Part shown: positions 36,312 through 45,493 of the stretch, piece after piece
Layout of the letters: each line of letters opens with the position of its first letter
Numbering within the stretch: the first letter of the stretch is position 1
Source: Beijerinckiaceae bacterium
GTDB lineage: Bacteria; Pseudomonadota; Alphaproteobacteria; Rhizobiales; Beijerinckiaceae
Assembly: GCA_947370975.1 (NCBI GenBank)
Contig: CANBNG010000011.1
Coordinates: 62,001-126,000 of the forward strand
Length of the DNA: 64,000 nt
Direction of reading: 5' to 3'
Position numbers and translations under genes: made by a program
Notes under the pieces: model-generated
Databases searched by the model: none
What the model was told of the DNA's origin: nothing
Seen by the model: the letters and a program-made list of their open reading frames with translations, nothing else

Positions 36312-38078
36312 TTACTTCCAGGCGTCCAGAGCCTCGTTGAGCACGCGCTCGCCGGCAGCGCCTTTTTCAAAAGTGATCTTGGCGATGCGCTGATCCGACA
36401 GCAGCATCGGAATATCGAACCAGCCGCGCGTGCGCATGAGATCGACATTGCGCACGGACGCATTCTCGCCGCGCGTCAGGCCCACGAGGAAGAAATTGCG
36501 CAGGATCTGCGTGGGCACGCCTGTCAGCGCATCGCCAGCAGGCGTGTCTTCCTTGCGCATTTGCGGCGTCGAAATTTGCGCCACACCGGGAATCGGTCCG
36601 CCCTCGGCAGGGGTGAAGCGGATTTCAATCGTATGGGACGCGGGCAGGGTCTCATCCGTATTTTTCTGGATGAGCATCGACACCTTCAATTGCGCTTCCG
36701 GCAGATCGAGCTCGGCACGCACGCCGATGGCGAGCGGCTGGCCCGGGCCACGGCTCACATTATCAAGCCGCCAGACGACATTGCCGACAAAGGTGCGCAC
36801 ACGCTGGGGATCTTCGGGCGCATCGACCAGCAGCGCGGCACGCTGGGAGACCGGAATGGCGGGCGCATTTGCGACGGAAGATTGCGGCTGTGCAGGCACG
36901 GCCGGGGTGACTGGCGGCGCAGCCGGACGGGCAGCCTGCCCGCCGCCGATCCGCTCGACAATCTTGCCGGTGCTCTCGGCAGGCGCTTCAGCGCCCGGCG
37001 CCGGGCGCAGCCTGGCGATATCGTCCGGATTGTCGCGATTGACATAGGCGAAGAAGGCAATCCCCGCGACCACGGCCGCGACCGGAAGACCGATCAGAAG
37101 CGGACGGAAATTGCGGACCCGGACCTCGGGCGCGACAGGAGCTGCCGGACGAACCGCGCCGCGCAAGGCCGGCACGTCATCCTCGGAGCCAAGTTCGACC
37201 GGCGGCATATCGGCAGCAACACCCGCTGCCTCCGCGCGGGGACCATATTTGCGCAGCGTGACATTGACCCGGGTCTCGCCCTCGCGCCGTTCGGGACGGC
37301 CCTCTGGCGAGATGCGGGCAGCCGCAATCTCGGCCTCGGTCATGCCTGTGCGATCTTGCCCATTGCCATTTTGCGGCTGGGCGGGCGTTTCAAGCGCAAC
37401 GTCGAGGGTCTTGATTTCCTCGCTCGGCTCGGAGGCTGGCGCGATCTTTGGCGTCTCGGTGATGACCGGGCCCGGCATGCGCGCAGCGCCGGGGCGAGCA
37501 AGGCCCGCCAGCCGCGCACGTGCAGCCTCAAGCGCGCCAAGGGCCGGACGCTCGCCAGAAAACGCACCGGGACGGGGAGCAAGGTCTGGACGCGGGGGCA
37601 GGTCTGGACGCGGCGGCAAGTTAGGGCGCGGCGGCAAAGTGGGACGGGCCGGGAGTTGCGGCCTGACCTGCGAAATGACGGGGCGCGACAGCACGGGCGG
37701 CTCGGGACGCTTGGGCGGCTCGGCCGGCTTTTCGGCAGGCTTGCTGTCAAGCGTCTTGGGCTCAGGAGCCGCGACCGGTTTGGTCTCGGGCTCAGACTTG
37801 GGAGGAGTCTCGGACTTGGCAGGAGCCTCGGACTTGGCAGGAGTCTCGGGCGTCGGCACGGAGGCAGCGGCGGCCAGTTCGTCTTCGATCTGCTTGATGG
37901 CCGCGTCGAGCATCTGCCCTTCGCGGGCGATGTCGTCTTCCGCGATGGGCGGCTGAACGGCGCGCAACTGGCCGACGAGCGCGCCCCGTGCGCGGTCGTA
38001 AATTGCCTTGCGCGTATCCGGCGTTGACACCGGCAGCCCCGCAACGGCCCTGGCAAGCAGCGGGTAATATTCAGCCAT
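36312..38078 (-). CDS. Conserved hypothetical proline-rich single-pass membrane protein
   Basis: 588 aa, function unknown. Residues ~1-70 are a short helical domain. Residues ~75-320 are a low-complexity Pro/Ala/Lys/Glu segment with two hexapeptide tandem arrays (KSEAPA-type and LPPRPD-type). One transmembrane helix follows (about 323-345, RPLLIGLPVAAVVAGIAFFAYV). A second linker leads to a conserved-looking C-terminal domain (~430-588, RVRTFVGNVVWRLDN ... GWFDIPMLLSDQRIAKITFE). The long N-terminal part is predicted cytoplasmic and the C-terminal domain periplasmic. It starts 35 bp after the purA stop on the same strand and is probably co-transcribed with it. I do not recognise the family beyond its likely conservation in Hyphomicrobiales. 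Confidence 0.75.
   Translation of the reverse strand: MAEYYPLLARAVAGLPVSTPDTRKAIYDRARGALVGQLRAVQPPIAEDDIAREGQMLDAAIKQIEDELAAAASVPTPETPAKSEAPAKSETPPKSEPETKPVAAPEPKTLDSKPAEKPAEPPKRPEPPVLSRPVISQVRPQLPARPTLPPRPNLPPRPDLPPRPDLAPRPGAFSGERPALGALEAARARLAGLARPGAARMPGPVITETPKIAPASEPSEEIKTLDVALETPAQPQNGNGQDRTGMTEAEIAAARISPEGRPERREGETRVNVTLRKYGPRAEAAGVAADMPPVELGSEDDVPALRGAVRPAAPVAPEVRVRNFRPLLIGLPVAAVVAGIAFFAYVNRDNPDDIARLRPAPGAEAPAESTGKIVERIGGGQAARPAAPPVTPAVPAQPQSSVANAPAIPVSQRAALLVDAPEDPQRVRTFVGNVVWRLDNVSRGPGQPLAIGVRAELDLPEAQLKVSMLIQKNTDETLPASHTIEIRFTPAEGGPIPGVAQISTPQMRKEDTPAGDALTGVPTQILRNFFLVGLTRGENASVRNVDLMRTRGWFDIPMLLSDQRIAKITFEKGAAGERVLNEALDAWK
37576..37647. repeat. 18-bp tandem repeat, 4 units (coding)
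   Basis: Four 18-bp units inside the proline-rich gene, encoding LPPRP-x hexapeptides (RPTLPP, RPNLPP, RPDLPP, RPDLAP). The last two columns of units are nearly identical at DNA level, which suggests recent expansion. Confidence 0.8.
37792..37845. repeat. 18-bp tandem repeat, 3 units (coding)
   Basis: Three 18-bp units (37792-37809, 37810-37827, 37828-37845) encoding PAKSE-type hexapeptides in the same gene. Units 2 and 3 differ at one base. Copy number could vary between strains. Confidence 0.8.
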
Positions 38079-38113
38079 TTCGCGTTACGACCAATCTGGG
38101 AGCTCCACCCGAC

Positions 38114-39409
38114 TCAATCCTGGAAGGGATTGTGTACAAGGATCGTATCATCTCGTTCAGGACTCGTCGAAAGCAAGGCGACAGGCGCGCCAATAAGTTC
38201 CTCAATGCGGCGCACATATTTGATCGCCTGCGCCGGAAGATCGGCCCAGGAGCGCGCACCAGCGGTGGTGCCTTCCCAGCCATCGATCGTCTCATAGACC
38301 GGGACGACACGGGCTTGCGCGGCCTGGCTGGCGGGCAAACGGTCGATCTCCACCCCGTCCAGCATATAGCGGGTGCAGACCTTGATTTCCTTGAAGCCGT
38401 CGAGAATATCGAGCTTGGTCAGCGCGATGCCGTCAATCCCGGAGGTCTTCACCGTCTGGCGCACGAGTACGGCGTCAAACCAGCCGCAGCGGCGCGCGCG
38501 GCCTGTGACGGTGCCAAATTCATGGCCACGCTCACCAATGGTGCGGCCGATCTCGTCGGTCAGCTCGGTCGGGAACGGTCCCCCGCCAACGCGTGTCGTA
38601 TAGGCCTTGGCAATGCCCAGCACATAACCGATGGCGCGCGGCCCCATGCCCGAACCCGTCGCCGCAGCGGCGGCGGTGGTGTTGGACGAGGTCACGAAAG
38701 GATAAGTGCCGTGATCGACATCGAGCAATGCGCCCTGCGCGCCCTCGAAGAGAATGCGCTTGCCCTGACGACGGATGCCATCGAGCAATTCCCAGGTCGC
38801 CGCCATATAAGGCAGCACCTGCGGCGCAACGGCCATGAGTTCATCGCGCACCGATTGCGCGGTGATTTCGGGCAGGCCGAGGCCACGACGCAAGGGATTG
38901 TGATGGGCCAGCAGGCGGCCGATCTTGTCGTCCAGCGTATCGGGCTCGGCAAGATCCATCACGCGCACCGAGCGGCGACCGACCTTGTCTTCATAGGCCG
39001 GGCCGATGCCGCGCATCGTCGTGCCGATTTTCGTGCCCGACGTGGACGCGGATTCGCGATGCGCGTCGAGTTCGCGATGAAGCGAGAGAATGAGCGGAGC
39101 GTTTTCCGCGAGCTTGAGATTGTGCGGGCCGACATCGACGCCCTGCGCACGCAGCTGGCCGATCTCTTTCACGAGATGGTGCGGGTCAACGACCACGCCA
39201 TTGCCGATCACCGAGAGCTTGCCCTCGCGCACGATGCCTGAGGGCAGCAGCGACAGCTTGTAGACCTTGCCGTCAATGACGAGCGTATGGCCGGCATTAT
39301 GTCCGCCCTGAAAGCGCACGACGACATCGGCCTCGATCGACAGCCAGTCGACGATCTTGCCCTTACCCTCATCGCCCCATTGGGCGCCGACGACAACCAC
39401 ATTCGCCAT
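38114..39409 (-). CDS. purA: Adenylosuccinate synthetase
   Basis: Converts IMP + aspartate + GTP to adenylosuccinate, the first step from IMP to AMP. The 431-aa protein is full length. It opens with [15 protein letters not shown] (P-loop-like GTP site with the catalytic Asp). It also has [12 protein letters not shown] (catalytic His), [36 protein letters not shown] and the base-binding KLDILDG segment. ATG 39409 ([10 protein letters not shown]) is the conserved start; the frame upstream to 39496 is not part of the protein. Next gene on the strand is the proline-rich membrane protein; upstream are serC and a repeat-filled gap. Confidence 0.97.
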   Translation of the reverse strand: MANVVVVGAQWGDEGKGKIVDWLSIEADVVVRFQGGHNAGHTLVIDGKVYKLSLLPSGIVREGKLSVIGNGVVVDPHHLVKEIGQLRAQGVDVGPHNLKLAENAPLILSLHRELDAHRESASTSGTKIGTTMRGIGPAYEDKVGRRSVRVMDLAEPDTLDDKIGRLLAHHNPLRRGLGLPEITAQSVRDELMAVAPQVLPYMAATWELLDGIRRQGKRILFEGAQGALLDVDHGTYPFVTSSNTTAAAAATGSGMGPRAIGYVLGIAKAYTTRVGGGPFPTELTDEIGRTIGERGHEFGTVTGRARRCGWFDAVLVRQTVKTSGIDGIALTKLDILDGFKEIKVCTRYMLDGVEIDRLPASQAAQARVVPVYETIDGWEGTTAGARSWADLPAQAIKYVRRIEELIGAPVALLSTSPERDDTILVHNPFQD

Positions 39410-39466
39410 GATGATTTCGCTCTTTCGACCGCGTCTGCCGCGCCTAGCGGGAAGCCCCGCGCACAA

Positions 39467-39491
39467 GCAAAACCCCGGCACAAGGCCGGGG
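39467..39491 (-). terminator. Terminator-like hairpin between serC and purA
   Basis: 7-bp stem CCCCGGC (39473-39479) with GCCGGGG (39485-39491), 5-nt loop, followed on the minus strand by TTTTGC. The T run is short. It lies about 350 bp after the serC stop and 60 bp before purA. Confidence 0.5.
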
Positions 39492-39660
39492 CTCATTGCG
39501 GGAATGGATTACCGAATCGTGAAGCCGGAGGCAAGGCAAACCATAGCCTCCCCTGCGGCTTACCCACGCCTGTCGACGCGCAGGCCCCTCAAGCTCATGC
39601 TTTCGGAGACAATATGGCGCCTGATTCTGCGCTTTTTGGCGTTTTCCCGCCAGCAAGCAC

Positions 39661-39744
39661 CGTCATTGCGAGGCGCGAAGCGCCGTGGCACTCCATCTTT
39701 GCAACATCGGCACCATGGATTGCTTCGCTCCGCTCGCAATGACG
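39661..39744. repeat. Dispersed palindromic element, family A copy 2
   Basis: 84-bp element with perfect 12-bp terminal inverted repeats, CGTCATTGCGAG (39661-39672) and CTCGCAATGACG (39733-39744). Inner segments include GGCGCGAAGCGCC and GGATTGCTTCGCTCCG. The ends match the element at 28799-28881. Confidence 0.8.
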
Positions 39745-39768
39745 GTTCTCGCTGGCGGGCGCGTGCGC

Positions 39769-39829
39769 ACGACCCCCACCCACCCCGCTCGGCTTCGCCG
39801 AGTCGGCCCTCCCCACAAGGGGGAGGGAC
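39769..39829. repeat. Dispersed element, family B copy 1
   Basis: About 60 bp (CGACCCCCACC ... CACAAGGGGGAGGG) nearly identical to 57478-57532. It includes a GGCTTCGCC-type mini hairpin and the GGGGGAGGG end. Here only the right half of the longer copy is present, directly abutting the family A element. Confidence 0.8.
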
Positions 39830-39841
39830 AGGCGCGCTGCC

Positions 39842-41005
39842 CTAAATCTCGCTTTTGGCCGATGCAAAAGCCCAGTCGAGCCAGCCTGTCAGCGCGATCA
39901 CGTCGCTGGTCTCGACCGTCGCGCCACACCAGATGCGCAGGCCCGAGGGCGCATCGCGGTAGGAATCGATGTCGTAGGCGATCTTTTCCTGTTCGAGCAG
40001 AGTTGCGAGCTTTTTGGCAAAAGCCGCCTGCGCCGCTTCGGGCAAGGCTTTGACAGCCGGATCGACGACCCGCAGGCAGACGCTTGTATTGGAGCGGGTC
40101 TCGGGCACACGGGCGAGAAAATCGACCCAATCCGTATGCGCTACCCAATCGGCAATGGCCTTGAGATTGGCGTCGGCGCGCCCGATCAGGCCGTCCAGCG
40201 ATCCGATCGACTTCGACCAATGCAGCGCATCGAGATAGTCTTCGACGCAGAGCATGGAGGGCGTGTTGATCGTATCGCCGACGAAAATGCCCTCGATGAT
40301 CTTGCCATTATTGGTCATGCGGAAAATTTTCGGCATGGGCCAGGACGGCGTGTAGGTTTCAAGCCGCTCGGCCGCGCGCGGCGAGAGCACGAGCATGCCA
40401 TGGGCAGCCTCGCCGCCCAGCACTTTCTGCCAGGAGAAGGTGACGACATCGAGCTTCTGCCAATCCAGACGCTGCGCGAAAGCCGCCGACGTGGCGTCGC
40501 AAATCGTCAGACCCTTGCGGTCGGCGGGGATGAAATCGCCATTGGGCACACGCACGCCCGAAGTCGTGCCATTCCAGGTGAAGACCACATCGCGGTCGAA
40601 ATCGATGCTGCCGAGATCGGGCAGATCGCCATAATCGGCCTTGATGGCGCGGGCGTCCGTCAGCTTCAATTGCTTGAGCGCATCCGTGATCCAGCCCTCG
40701 CCGAAGCTTTCCCAGGCAACAAGATCGACGCCGCGCGCGCCCAGCAACGACCACATGGCCATTTCAACAGCGCCGGTGTCAGACGCCGGCACGATGCCGA
40801 TGCGATAATCATCGGGCACGCCCAGAATTTCTCGGGTGAGATCGATGGCTTCCTTCAGCTTCACCTTGCCCACAGGCGCGCGATGCGAGCGCCCGACCGG
40901 CGTGCCCGAGAGAGCGGCGGGCGTCCAGCCGGGACGCTTGGCGCAGGGGCCGGAGGAAAAATTCGGATTGGCCGTCCGCACGGCCGGCTTGTCGATCGCT
41001 GCCAT
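39842..41005 (-). CDS. serC: Phosphoserine aminotransferase (alphaproteobacterial type)
   Basis: PLP enzyme converting 3-phosphohydroxypyruvate and glutamate to phosphoserine. 387 aa. It opens with [15 protein letters not shown], typical of the alphaproteobacterial/archaeal-like SerC branch rather than the E. coli one. [13 protein letters not shown] and [10 protein letters not shown] line the active site, and the PLP Lys lies in [19 protein letters not shown] 41005 is preceded by GGAG. Its pathway partner serA is far away at 2906-4162 and serB was not seen. Upstream is the outer-membrane protein gene on the same strand, 87 bp away. Confidence 0.95.
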   Translation of the reverse strand: MAAIDKPAVRTANPNFSSGPCAKRPGWTPAALSGTPVGRSHRAPVGKVKLKEAIDLTREILGVPDDYRIGIVPASDTGAVEMAMWSLLGARGVDLVAWESFGEGWITDALKQLKLTDARAIKADYGDLPDLGSIDFDRDVVFTWNGTTSGVRVPNGDFIPADRKGLTICDATSAAFAQRLDWQKLDVVTFSWQKVLGGEAAHGMLVLSPRAAERLETYTPSWPMPKIFRMTNNGKIIEGIFVGDTINTPSMLCVEDYLDALHWSKSIGSLDGLIGRADANLKAIADWVAHTDWVDFLARVPETRSNTSVCLRVVDPAVKALPEAAQAAFAKKLATLLEQEKIAYDIDSYRDAPSGLRIWCGATVETSDVIALTGWLDWAFASAKSEI

Positions 41006-41092
41006 CTCGCTCCACCCAGTCGGGAATGCCCTGTTCAGGCATGGGCGTATGCGGGCGCGGGATGGAGGTCAAGTCAGGCGGGTGCGTCCCGC

Positions 41093-42022
41093 TCAGTCGA
41101 TCATGTAGCGAAAGCCGGCGCGGATTTCATGCGCCTGCGCCTTGGTCTTGGCGAGCGTGGTCACACCGCTGCCCGACGCGGTTGCCAGAATCTTGTAGCT
41201 GCCAAGATTGATATAGCGGTAGCCGAGATCGAGCTTCACATTATCGCCCATGTCATAAGCAAAGCCTGCCATCAGCGCCCAGACGGGCGACCAGCTCCGC
41301 GCCTTGTAAAAGCGATCCCAATTCTGCTTGCCGGTGGTTGTGGCGGGCTGGGGATCGACAAGAAGCGCGCTGTTGGTCGCATAATACCAGCGCGGATCGG
41401 CGGTGGGCTCAGCCGTCAGATCGGCTTCGTAATGCGAGCCATCCGCCTTGTAATAAATTTTAGAATTGCGGCCGCTGGTCAGCGCAAAACCCGCACCGAT
41501 GCCAAGATAGGGCGTGATGCCCGCAAAGGTGCCCAAATCGCCATAACCGCTCAGCAGCAAGGCGTTCTGGCGCAAGCTCGCGTTATTGGCCGGTGCGCAG
41601 GTGTCAGCCGCCCTGACCGAATATTTCAGCCTGATGGTGGTGTCGGCGGCATCCACGAAATAGCCCATCGCATAGGGACAGATGACGGATGCGCCATTGG
41701 ACGAGCGGGTCTCGCCCGCGCGCAATTCCCAGGTCGCTTCGGTGCGAAACCAGGAATTCACCTGATAGCCGGCGCCAAAGGACATAGCTGCCTTCTTTTG
41801 CGTGACTGCCGCGCCCGGAAAGGTCAGATCGTTCGACAGTTTTGCGCTCTTTTCCAAAGCGCCCGACAGATCGCCGCGCAAATACCAGTTCGACCCCAGA
41901 TCCGAGAATTGCGATTTCGACATGTCGAGATCGAAGGGGACAAAGGCCGGCTCGGCGGCCTGGGTTACAGCCAGACCAAGGCTCATGGCGCCTGCCAGAA
42001 TGAAAGCCCCGATCCTGCGCAT
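41093..42022 (-). CDS. Outer-membrane beta-barrel protein
   Basis: 309 aa with an N-terminal signal peptide (RRIGAFILAGAMSLGLAVTQ, cleavage after QAA). Alternating hydrophobic strands follow, with the aromatic pattern of small outer-membrane barrels: SNWYLRGDLSGAL, FGAGYQVNSWFRTEATWEL, TPYLGIGAGFAL, ALMAGFAYDMGDNVKLDLGYRYINLGSY and a C-terminal AHEIRAGFRYMID. The layout fits an OmpA/Omp25-like 8-strand porin-type surface protein; four Cys (ICPY, DTCAP) may form loop disulfides. Function is unknown. The promoter region carries a palindrome with two overlapping CtrA-like boxes, so cell-cycle control is possible. Confidence 0.82.
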   Translation of the reverse strand: MRRIGAFILAGAMSLGLAVTQAAEPAFVPFDLDMSKSQFSDLGSNWYLRGDLSGALEKSAKLSNDLTFPGAAVTQKKAAMSFGAGYQVNSWFRTEATWELRAGETRSSNGASVICPYAMGYFVDAADTTIRLKYSVRAADTCAPANNASLRQNALLLSGYGDLGTFAGITPYLGIGAGFALTSGRNSKIYYKADGSHYEADLTAEPTADPRWYYATNSALLVDPQPATTTGKQNWDRFYKARSWSPVWALMAGFAYDMGDNVKLDLGYRYINLGSYKILATASGSGVTTLAKTKAQAHEIRAGFRYMID

Positions 42023-42086
42023 ACCAAAAGCCCCTCGCCCCCGGGCCTTCTGGACCCATCCGGACGCGAGCTTGGCTCTGGATATG

Positions 42087-42107
42087 TTAACCTTAAGTTA
42101 AGGTTAA
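42087..42107. promoter_or_regulatory. Double CtrA-like box (perfect palindrome) upstream of outer-membrane protein gene
   Basis: TTAACCTTAA-G-TTAAGGTTAA, a 21-bp perfect palindrome 65 bp upstream of the start codon. It contains two overlapping TTAA-N7-TTAA motifs (42087-42101 and 42093-42107), the known recognition sequence of the alphaproteobacterial cell-cycle regulator CtrA. Confidence 0.65.
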
Positions 42108-42223
42108 TTTTTCCTTAAGATCAGGAGCAAATTCTAGACGGGGTTCGACTTTTTGGTCAGGCAGTTACAACCCGCCTAGCGCGAGACTGAACCGCGCCCG
42201 CAAAAAGCGCGGCGCGGCCCGGA

Positions 42224-43582
42224 TCATTCCGCGGCGACCGAATCAGGCACGCGGCGCAGCGCCTCGCAGACCGAATCGACGGCAGCTTCGACCTCGGCTT
42301 TGTCCTCCCCCTCGCCCATCACGCGGATGAGCGGCTCGGTGCCGGACGGCCGGATGACGAGCCGGCCGGTCGCGCCCAGCATGGCTTCTGCGTCCTTGAT
42401 CGCCGCCTGCACCTTGGCGTCCGCCAACGGCGCGCCGCCCGTGAAGCGCACATTTTTCAAAAGCTGCGGATAGGGCTCGAAGCGATGGCAGATTTCGCTC
42501 ACCGGTCGGCCCTGACGTTTGACGACAGCCAGAATTTGCAGCGCCGCCACGAGCCCGTCGCCCGTCGTTGTGTAATCGGACAGGATGATATGGCCCGATT
42601 GCTCGCCGCCCAGATTATAACCGTCTTCGCGCATGCGCTCGAGCACATAGCGATCCCCGACCGCCGTGCGCGCCAGGCTCAGGCCGAGACTTTCCAGATG
42701 TCGCTCGAGACCGAGGTTCGACATGATGGTGGCGACAATGCCGGGGCGCGACAGGAGCCCGTCCTGCTGCCAGCTTTCGGCAATGACCGCCATCAGCTGA
42801 TCGCCATCGACCAGATGACCGCGTTCATCGACAATGAGCACGCGGTCCGCGTCGCCATCGAGCGCAATGCCGATATCAGCCCGCATTTCGCGCACTTTAT
42901 CGATCAGCGCTGCGGGCGCGGTGGAGCCGACTTCGTGGTTGATGTTGAAACCGTCGGGCTCGACGCCAATGGCGAAGACTTCTGCGCCGAGTTCCCAAAG
43001 CGCTTCGGGCGCCGCCTTGTAGCCCGCGCCATTGGCGCAATCGACAACGATGCGCAGGCCTTCGAGCGACAGGTTGCGCGGCAATGTGCGCTTGGCAAAT
43101 TCGATATAGCGCGCGCGCACATCGTCAACGCGCCGTGCACGCCCAAGAGCGCGCGAGGTCGCAAGTTGCGGCCCGAGATCTGAATCGAGCAGCTTCTCGA
43201 TTTCCTGCTCGACCTCGTCCGACAATTTGAACCCGTCGGGACCAAACAACTTGATTCCATTATCCGCGAAGGGATTATGCGAGGCTGAAATCATCACGCC
43301 GACATCGGCGCGCATGGAACGCGTGAGCATGGCAACCGCAGGTGTGGGCACCGGGCCAAGCAGCAGAACATCCATGCCGACCGAGGTGAAGCCCCCGACC
43401 ATGGCATATTCGATCATATAGCCCGACAGCCGCGTATCCTTGCCGATGACGACCCGGTGGCGATGCTCGCCACGCTGGAAAGCCAGGCCCGTCGCCTGCC
43501 CGACCTTCATGGCCAGTTCGGGCGTGATCAGACCATTGGCCTTGCCGCGGATTCCGTCCGTCCCGAAATATTTGCGTCCCAT
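42224..43582 (-). CDS. glmM: Phosphoglucosamine mutase
   Basis: Converts glucosamine-6-phosphate to glucosamine-1-phosphate for UDP-GlcNAc, peptidoglycan and LPS. 452 aa, full length. It opens with [14 protein letters not shown], the catalytic phosphoserine lies in [16 protein letters not shown] (Ser101), the metal loop is DGDADRVL, the sugar-binding loop is [10 protein letters not shown], and the C-terminal phosphate-binding motif is [15 protein letters not shown] 43582 has GGGAAAAG upstream; a TTG one codon earlier is in frame but unlikely. In many relatives glmM lies directly after ftsH; here the two are about 12 kb apart and transcribed in opposite directions. Confidence 0.97.
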   Translation of the reverse strand: MGRKYFGTDGIRGKANGLITPELAMKVGQATGLAFQRGEHRHRVVIGKDTRLSGYMIEYAMVGGFTSVGMDVLLLGPVPTPAVAMLTRSMRADVGVMISASHNPFADNGIKLFGPDGFKLSDEVEQEIEKLLDSDLGPQLATSRALGRARRVDDVRARYIEFAKRTLPRNLSLEGLRIVVDCANGAGYKAAPEALWELGAEVFAIGVEPDGFNINHEVGSTAPAALIDKVREMRADIGIALDGDADRVLIVDERGHLVDGDQLMAVIAESWQQDGLLSRPGIVATIMSNLGLERHLESLGLSLARTAVGDRYVLERMREDGYNLGGEQSGHIILSDYTTTGDGLVAALQILAVVKRQGRPVSEICHRFEPYPQLLKNVRFTGGAPLADAKVQAAIKDAEAMLGATGRLVIRPSGTEPLIRVMGEGEDKAEVEAAVDSVCEALRRVPDSVAAE

Positions 43583-43724
43583 CAAGCTTTTCCCGAGAGA
43601 TGCCGAGCGGCATTGGCGCCGCGAAAAGCCCGATGCAACGGGCCAGTGTCAAGCCGAACCGGAGCGCGGAGCAAAGCCCGCGCCCGGGACTGGCAAAGTT
43701 GCCTGCATGAATCTACAAGGCCTC

Positions 43725-44081
43725 ATGCGCATTTACCACAACCCCGCCTGCGGCACGTCCCGCACCGTCCTCGGATTGATCCGCTCAGCTGGGATTGAGC
43801 CCGAGATTGTCGAATATCTCAAGACCCCACTCGACCGCGTGGGGCTGACAGAGCTGCTCGGCCAGCTTGGCCTTGGGCCCAAGGAGATCCTGCGCCGCAA
43901 GGGCACGACGCTAGAAACCCTCGGCCTTGATGAAGCTGGCATGTCGGACGCGGCGGTTCTTGATGCCATTCTCGCCCATCCGATCCTGATGGAGCGTCCC
44001 ATCGTAGTTGTGGACGCAGACGCCCGCATCTGCCGCCCGGCAGAGCGCGTGGAGCCCTTCCTCAATGCAGGAAAGAGCTGA
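43725..44081 (+). CDS. arsC: Arsenate reductase-like protein (glutaredoxin-dependent ArsC family)
   Basis: 118-aa thioredoxin-fold protein of the ArsC/Spx-like family. It opens RIYHNPACGTSR with the catalytic Cys at residue 9. GIEPEIVEYLKTPL and ILAHPILMERPIVV (the conserved HP-RP segment with the second Arg) follow, then ICRPAERVEPFL with the third Arg. This matches plasmid-type ArsC, which reduces arsenate with glutaredoxin. ATG 43725 has AAGG 5 nt upstream; ATG 43707 (six residues longer) is an alternative. No ars operon, ArsR or arsenite pump is adjacent, so it may be an orphan redox protein. Its 3' end overlaps the convergent TauE-type gene by 20 bp. Confidence 0.88.
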   Translation: MRIYHNPACGTSRTVLGLIRSAGIEPEIVEYLKTPLDRVGLTELLGQLGLGPKEILRRKGTTLETLGLDEAGMSDAAVLDAILAHPILMERPIVVVDADARICRPAERVEPFLNAGKS

Positions 44082-44841
44082 CGACAGGCAAGCTGAGCAG
44101 GGCCGAGATCGCGATCAACACGAAAGCGGCCTGACGATATTGCTTGTCACTTGAGCCGCGAAACACCCGCCCACCCAGATAAAGCCCCAGCGCATAAAGG
44201 GGTGCGGCCAGCAGCGCGTAGGACACCGCCTCGAAGGTGAACATGCCGCGCAGGTAATAGGCGGCGTCGGTGCCGAGCGCCGCCAGCGCATAATAGACCA
44301 TGATATTGGCCCGCACTGTAGCCGCCGAGCTGCGGCTGCCCAGCCAATAGGCGATGATCGCCGGGCCCGACACGCCCGCGGCCGCTCCCAACACGCCACC
44401 CACCACACCAACGCCAAAGGAGACGACCGCGTGCGGCTCCTTCTGATAGCGCCAGCCCGAGACGAGCACGCCGAGCATAGCCAGCACCATGAGGCCGGTG
44501 CCCCAGCGCAGGATGACCGGGTCGGTATTGGCGAGAATCCACGCACCAAACGGCGTCGCGATCCAGCTGCCGATCAGCATGGGCATGACTTCGAGCATGC
44601 TGGCGCGGCGGATCAGCTTCAGCCCGTAGGGCATGGCCGTGCAAAGATCGACCAGATAGAAAACCGGCACGCCGAGCCGGGGCCCAAGCAGGGCCGAGGC
44701 CATGGGGATGAAGATCAACGCGCCGCCAAAGCCCGAAAAGCCACGCACGAGCCCGGCGATCAGCACCACGGCGACGAGAAACCAGGTCCGTCCCTGCGTG
44801 AGCACGTCACCCAGCGCCGCGATGCTCGCGCTCTCGATCAT
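44062..44841 (-). CDS. TauE/SafE-family membrane permease
   Basis: 259-aa polytopic membrane protein with about eight hydrophobic helices (for example FLVAVVLIAGLVRGFSGFGG, MLIGSWIATPFGAWIL, GVGVVGGVLGAAAGVSG and AAFVLIAISALLSLPVV). The paired GFSGFGGA and AGVSGPAII repeats mark the two halves of a TauE/SafE (DUF81) transporter, associated with export of sulfite or organosulfur acids. ATG 44841 (MIESASIAAL) follows CAGGAG. It converges on and overlaps arsC. Substrate not known. Confidence 0.88.
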   Translation of the reverse strand: MIESASIAALGDVLTQGRTWFLVAVVLIAGLVRGFSGFGGALIFIPMASALLGPRLGVPVFYLVDLCTAMPYGLKLIRRASMLEVMPMLIGSWIATPFGAWILANTDPVILRWGTGLMVLAMLGVLVSGWRYQKEPHAVVSFGVGVVGGVLGAAAGVSGPAIIAYWLGSRSSAATVRANIMVYYALAALGTDAAYYLRGMFTFEAVSYALLAAPLYALGLYLGGRVFRGSSDKQYRQAAFVLIAISALLSLPVVSSFLH

Positions 44842-44943
44842 CAGAACTCCTGGCAGGAAGGGAGTGGCGGATTGCGTCAGGTAGAGGGACGCCAATTGGG
44901 GACGCCGCTGGCGGCGCCGCTGCGGCGGGGATAATCAGATTAC

Positions 44944-45462
44944 ATGAGTTTGCAACCGATTCGAATCCTCGGCATCGATCCTGGCCTGCGCAACACGGGC
45001 TGGGGAATCGTTGATTCGCTCGGTTCCCGGTTGTCCTTCGTCGCCTGCGGCACTGTGCGTTCCGATGGCACGCTGTCTCTGGGCGACCGGCTTCGGCAAT
45101 TGCACGACGGCCTGACGAGTATTGTCCACGCGCATATGCCCCATGAAGCGGCGGTGGAGGAGACCTTCGTCAACCGCGATCCGCAATCGGCCCTGAAACT
45201 TGGCCAGGCGCGCGGCATTGCCCTGCTCGTGCCCTCGCTGGCGGGTCTTCCGGTTGCCGAATATGCCGCCAATCTCGTCAAGAAAACCGTGACCGGCGCG
45301 GGCCATGCCGAAAAGGCGCAGGTCGCCATGATGATCAAGGTGCTCCTGCCCCGCAGCGATGCCAGCTCGCCCGATGCGGCCGATGCGCTGGCGGTCGCCA
45401 TCTGTCACGCGCAACATCGCGCGTCACGCAAGCTTGCAGCCTCACTTAAAGAGCGGGCATGA
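44944..45462 (+). CDS. ruvC: Holliday junction resolvase RuvC
   Basis: Endonuclease resolving Holliday junctions in recombinational repair. 172 aa. Catalytic acidic residues: Asp in [13 protein letters not shown] (residue 11), Glu in AAVEETFVN, and the pair in [15 protein letters not shown] near the C-terminus. Start ATG 44944 is close to a GATAAT stretch. It leads ruvA-ruvB on the same strand with a 31-bp gap. No GTTC-N7-GTTC LexA box was seen in the 102 bp upstream, so SOS control is not evident. Confidence 0.97.
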   Translation: MSLQPIRILGIDPGLRNTGWGIVDSLGSRLSFVACGTVRSDGTLSLGDRLRQLHDGLTSIVHAHMPHEAAVEETFVNRDPQSALKLGQARGIALLVPSLAGLPVAEYAANLVKKTVTGAGHAEKAQVAMMIKVLLPRSDASSPDAADALAVAICHAQHRASRKLAASLKERA

Positions 45463-45493
45463 TGCTTTCACTCAATCGCAGGCAGACGCAAAG

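Larger units (their letters stand above)
39410..39841. other. Intergenic region purA-serC with repeats
   Basis: 432 bp with no supportable gene. It contains a serC terminator-like hairpin at 39467-39491 and two dispersed elements (family A at 39661-39744, family B at 39769-39829). The purA promoter must lie on the left part, but no clear -35/-10 pair was seen. Confidence 0.7.

Noticed and set aside
37576..37845. Tandem repeats considered as a CRISPR-like array
   Set aside because: Units are 18 bp with no spacers, in frame and coding for hexapeptides.
36288..38027. A 579-codon plus-strand frame opposite the proline-rich gene
   Set aside because: Arises from the repetitive GC-rich composition; the minus-strand gene has a transmembrane helix, an organised C-terminal domain and purA linkage.
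40136..42118. A 660-codon open frame on the plus strand across serC and the outer-membrane gene
   Set aside because: It lies antisense to two clear genes, has no recognisable domain and a composition typical of the complement of high-GC coding DNA.
42120..42223. GGTTCGACT near 42142 considered as a tRNA T-arm
   Set aside because: No matching acceptor, D or anticodon arms around it; ordinary intergenic DNA.
44842..44943. Searched for a LexA (GTTC-N7-GTTC) box upstream of ruvC
   Set aside because: No such pair on either strand in this gap.
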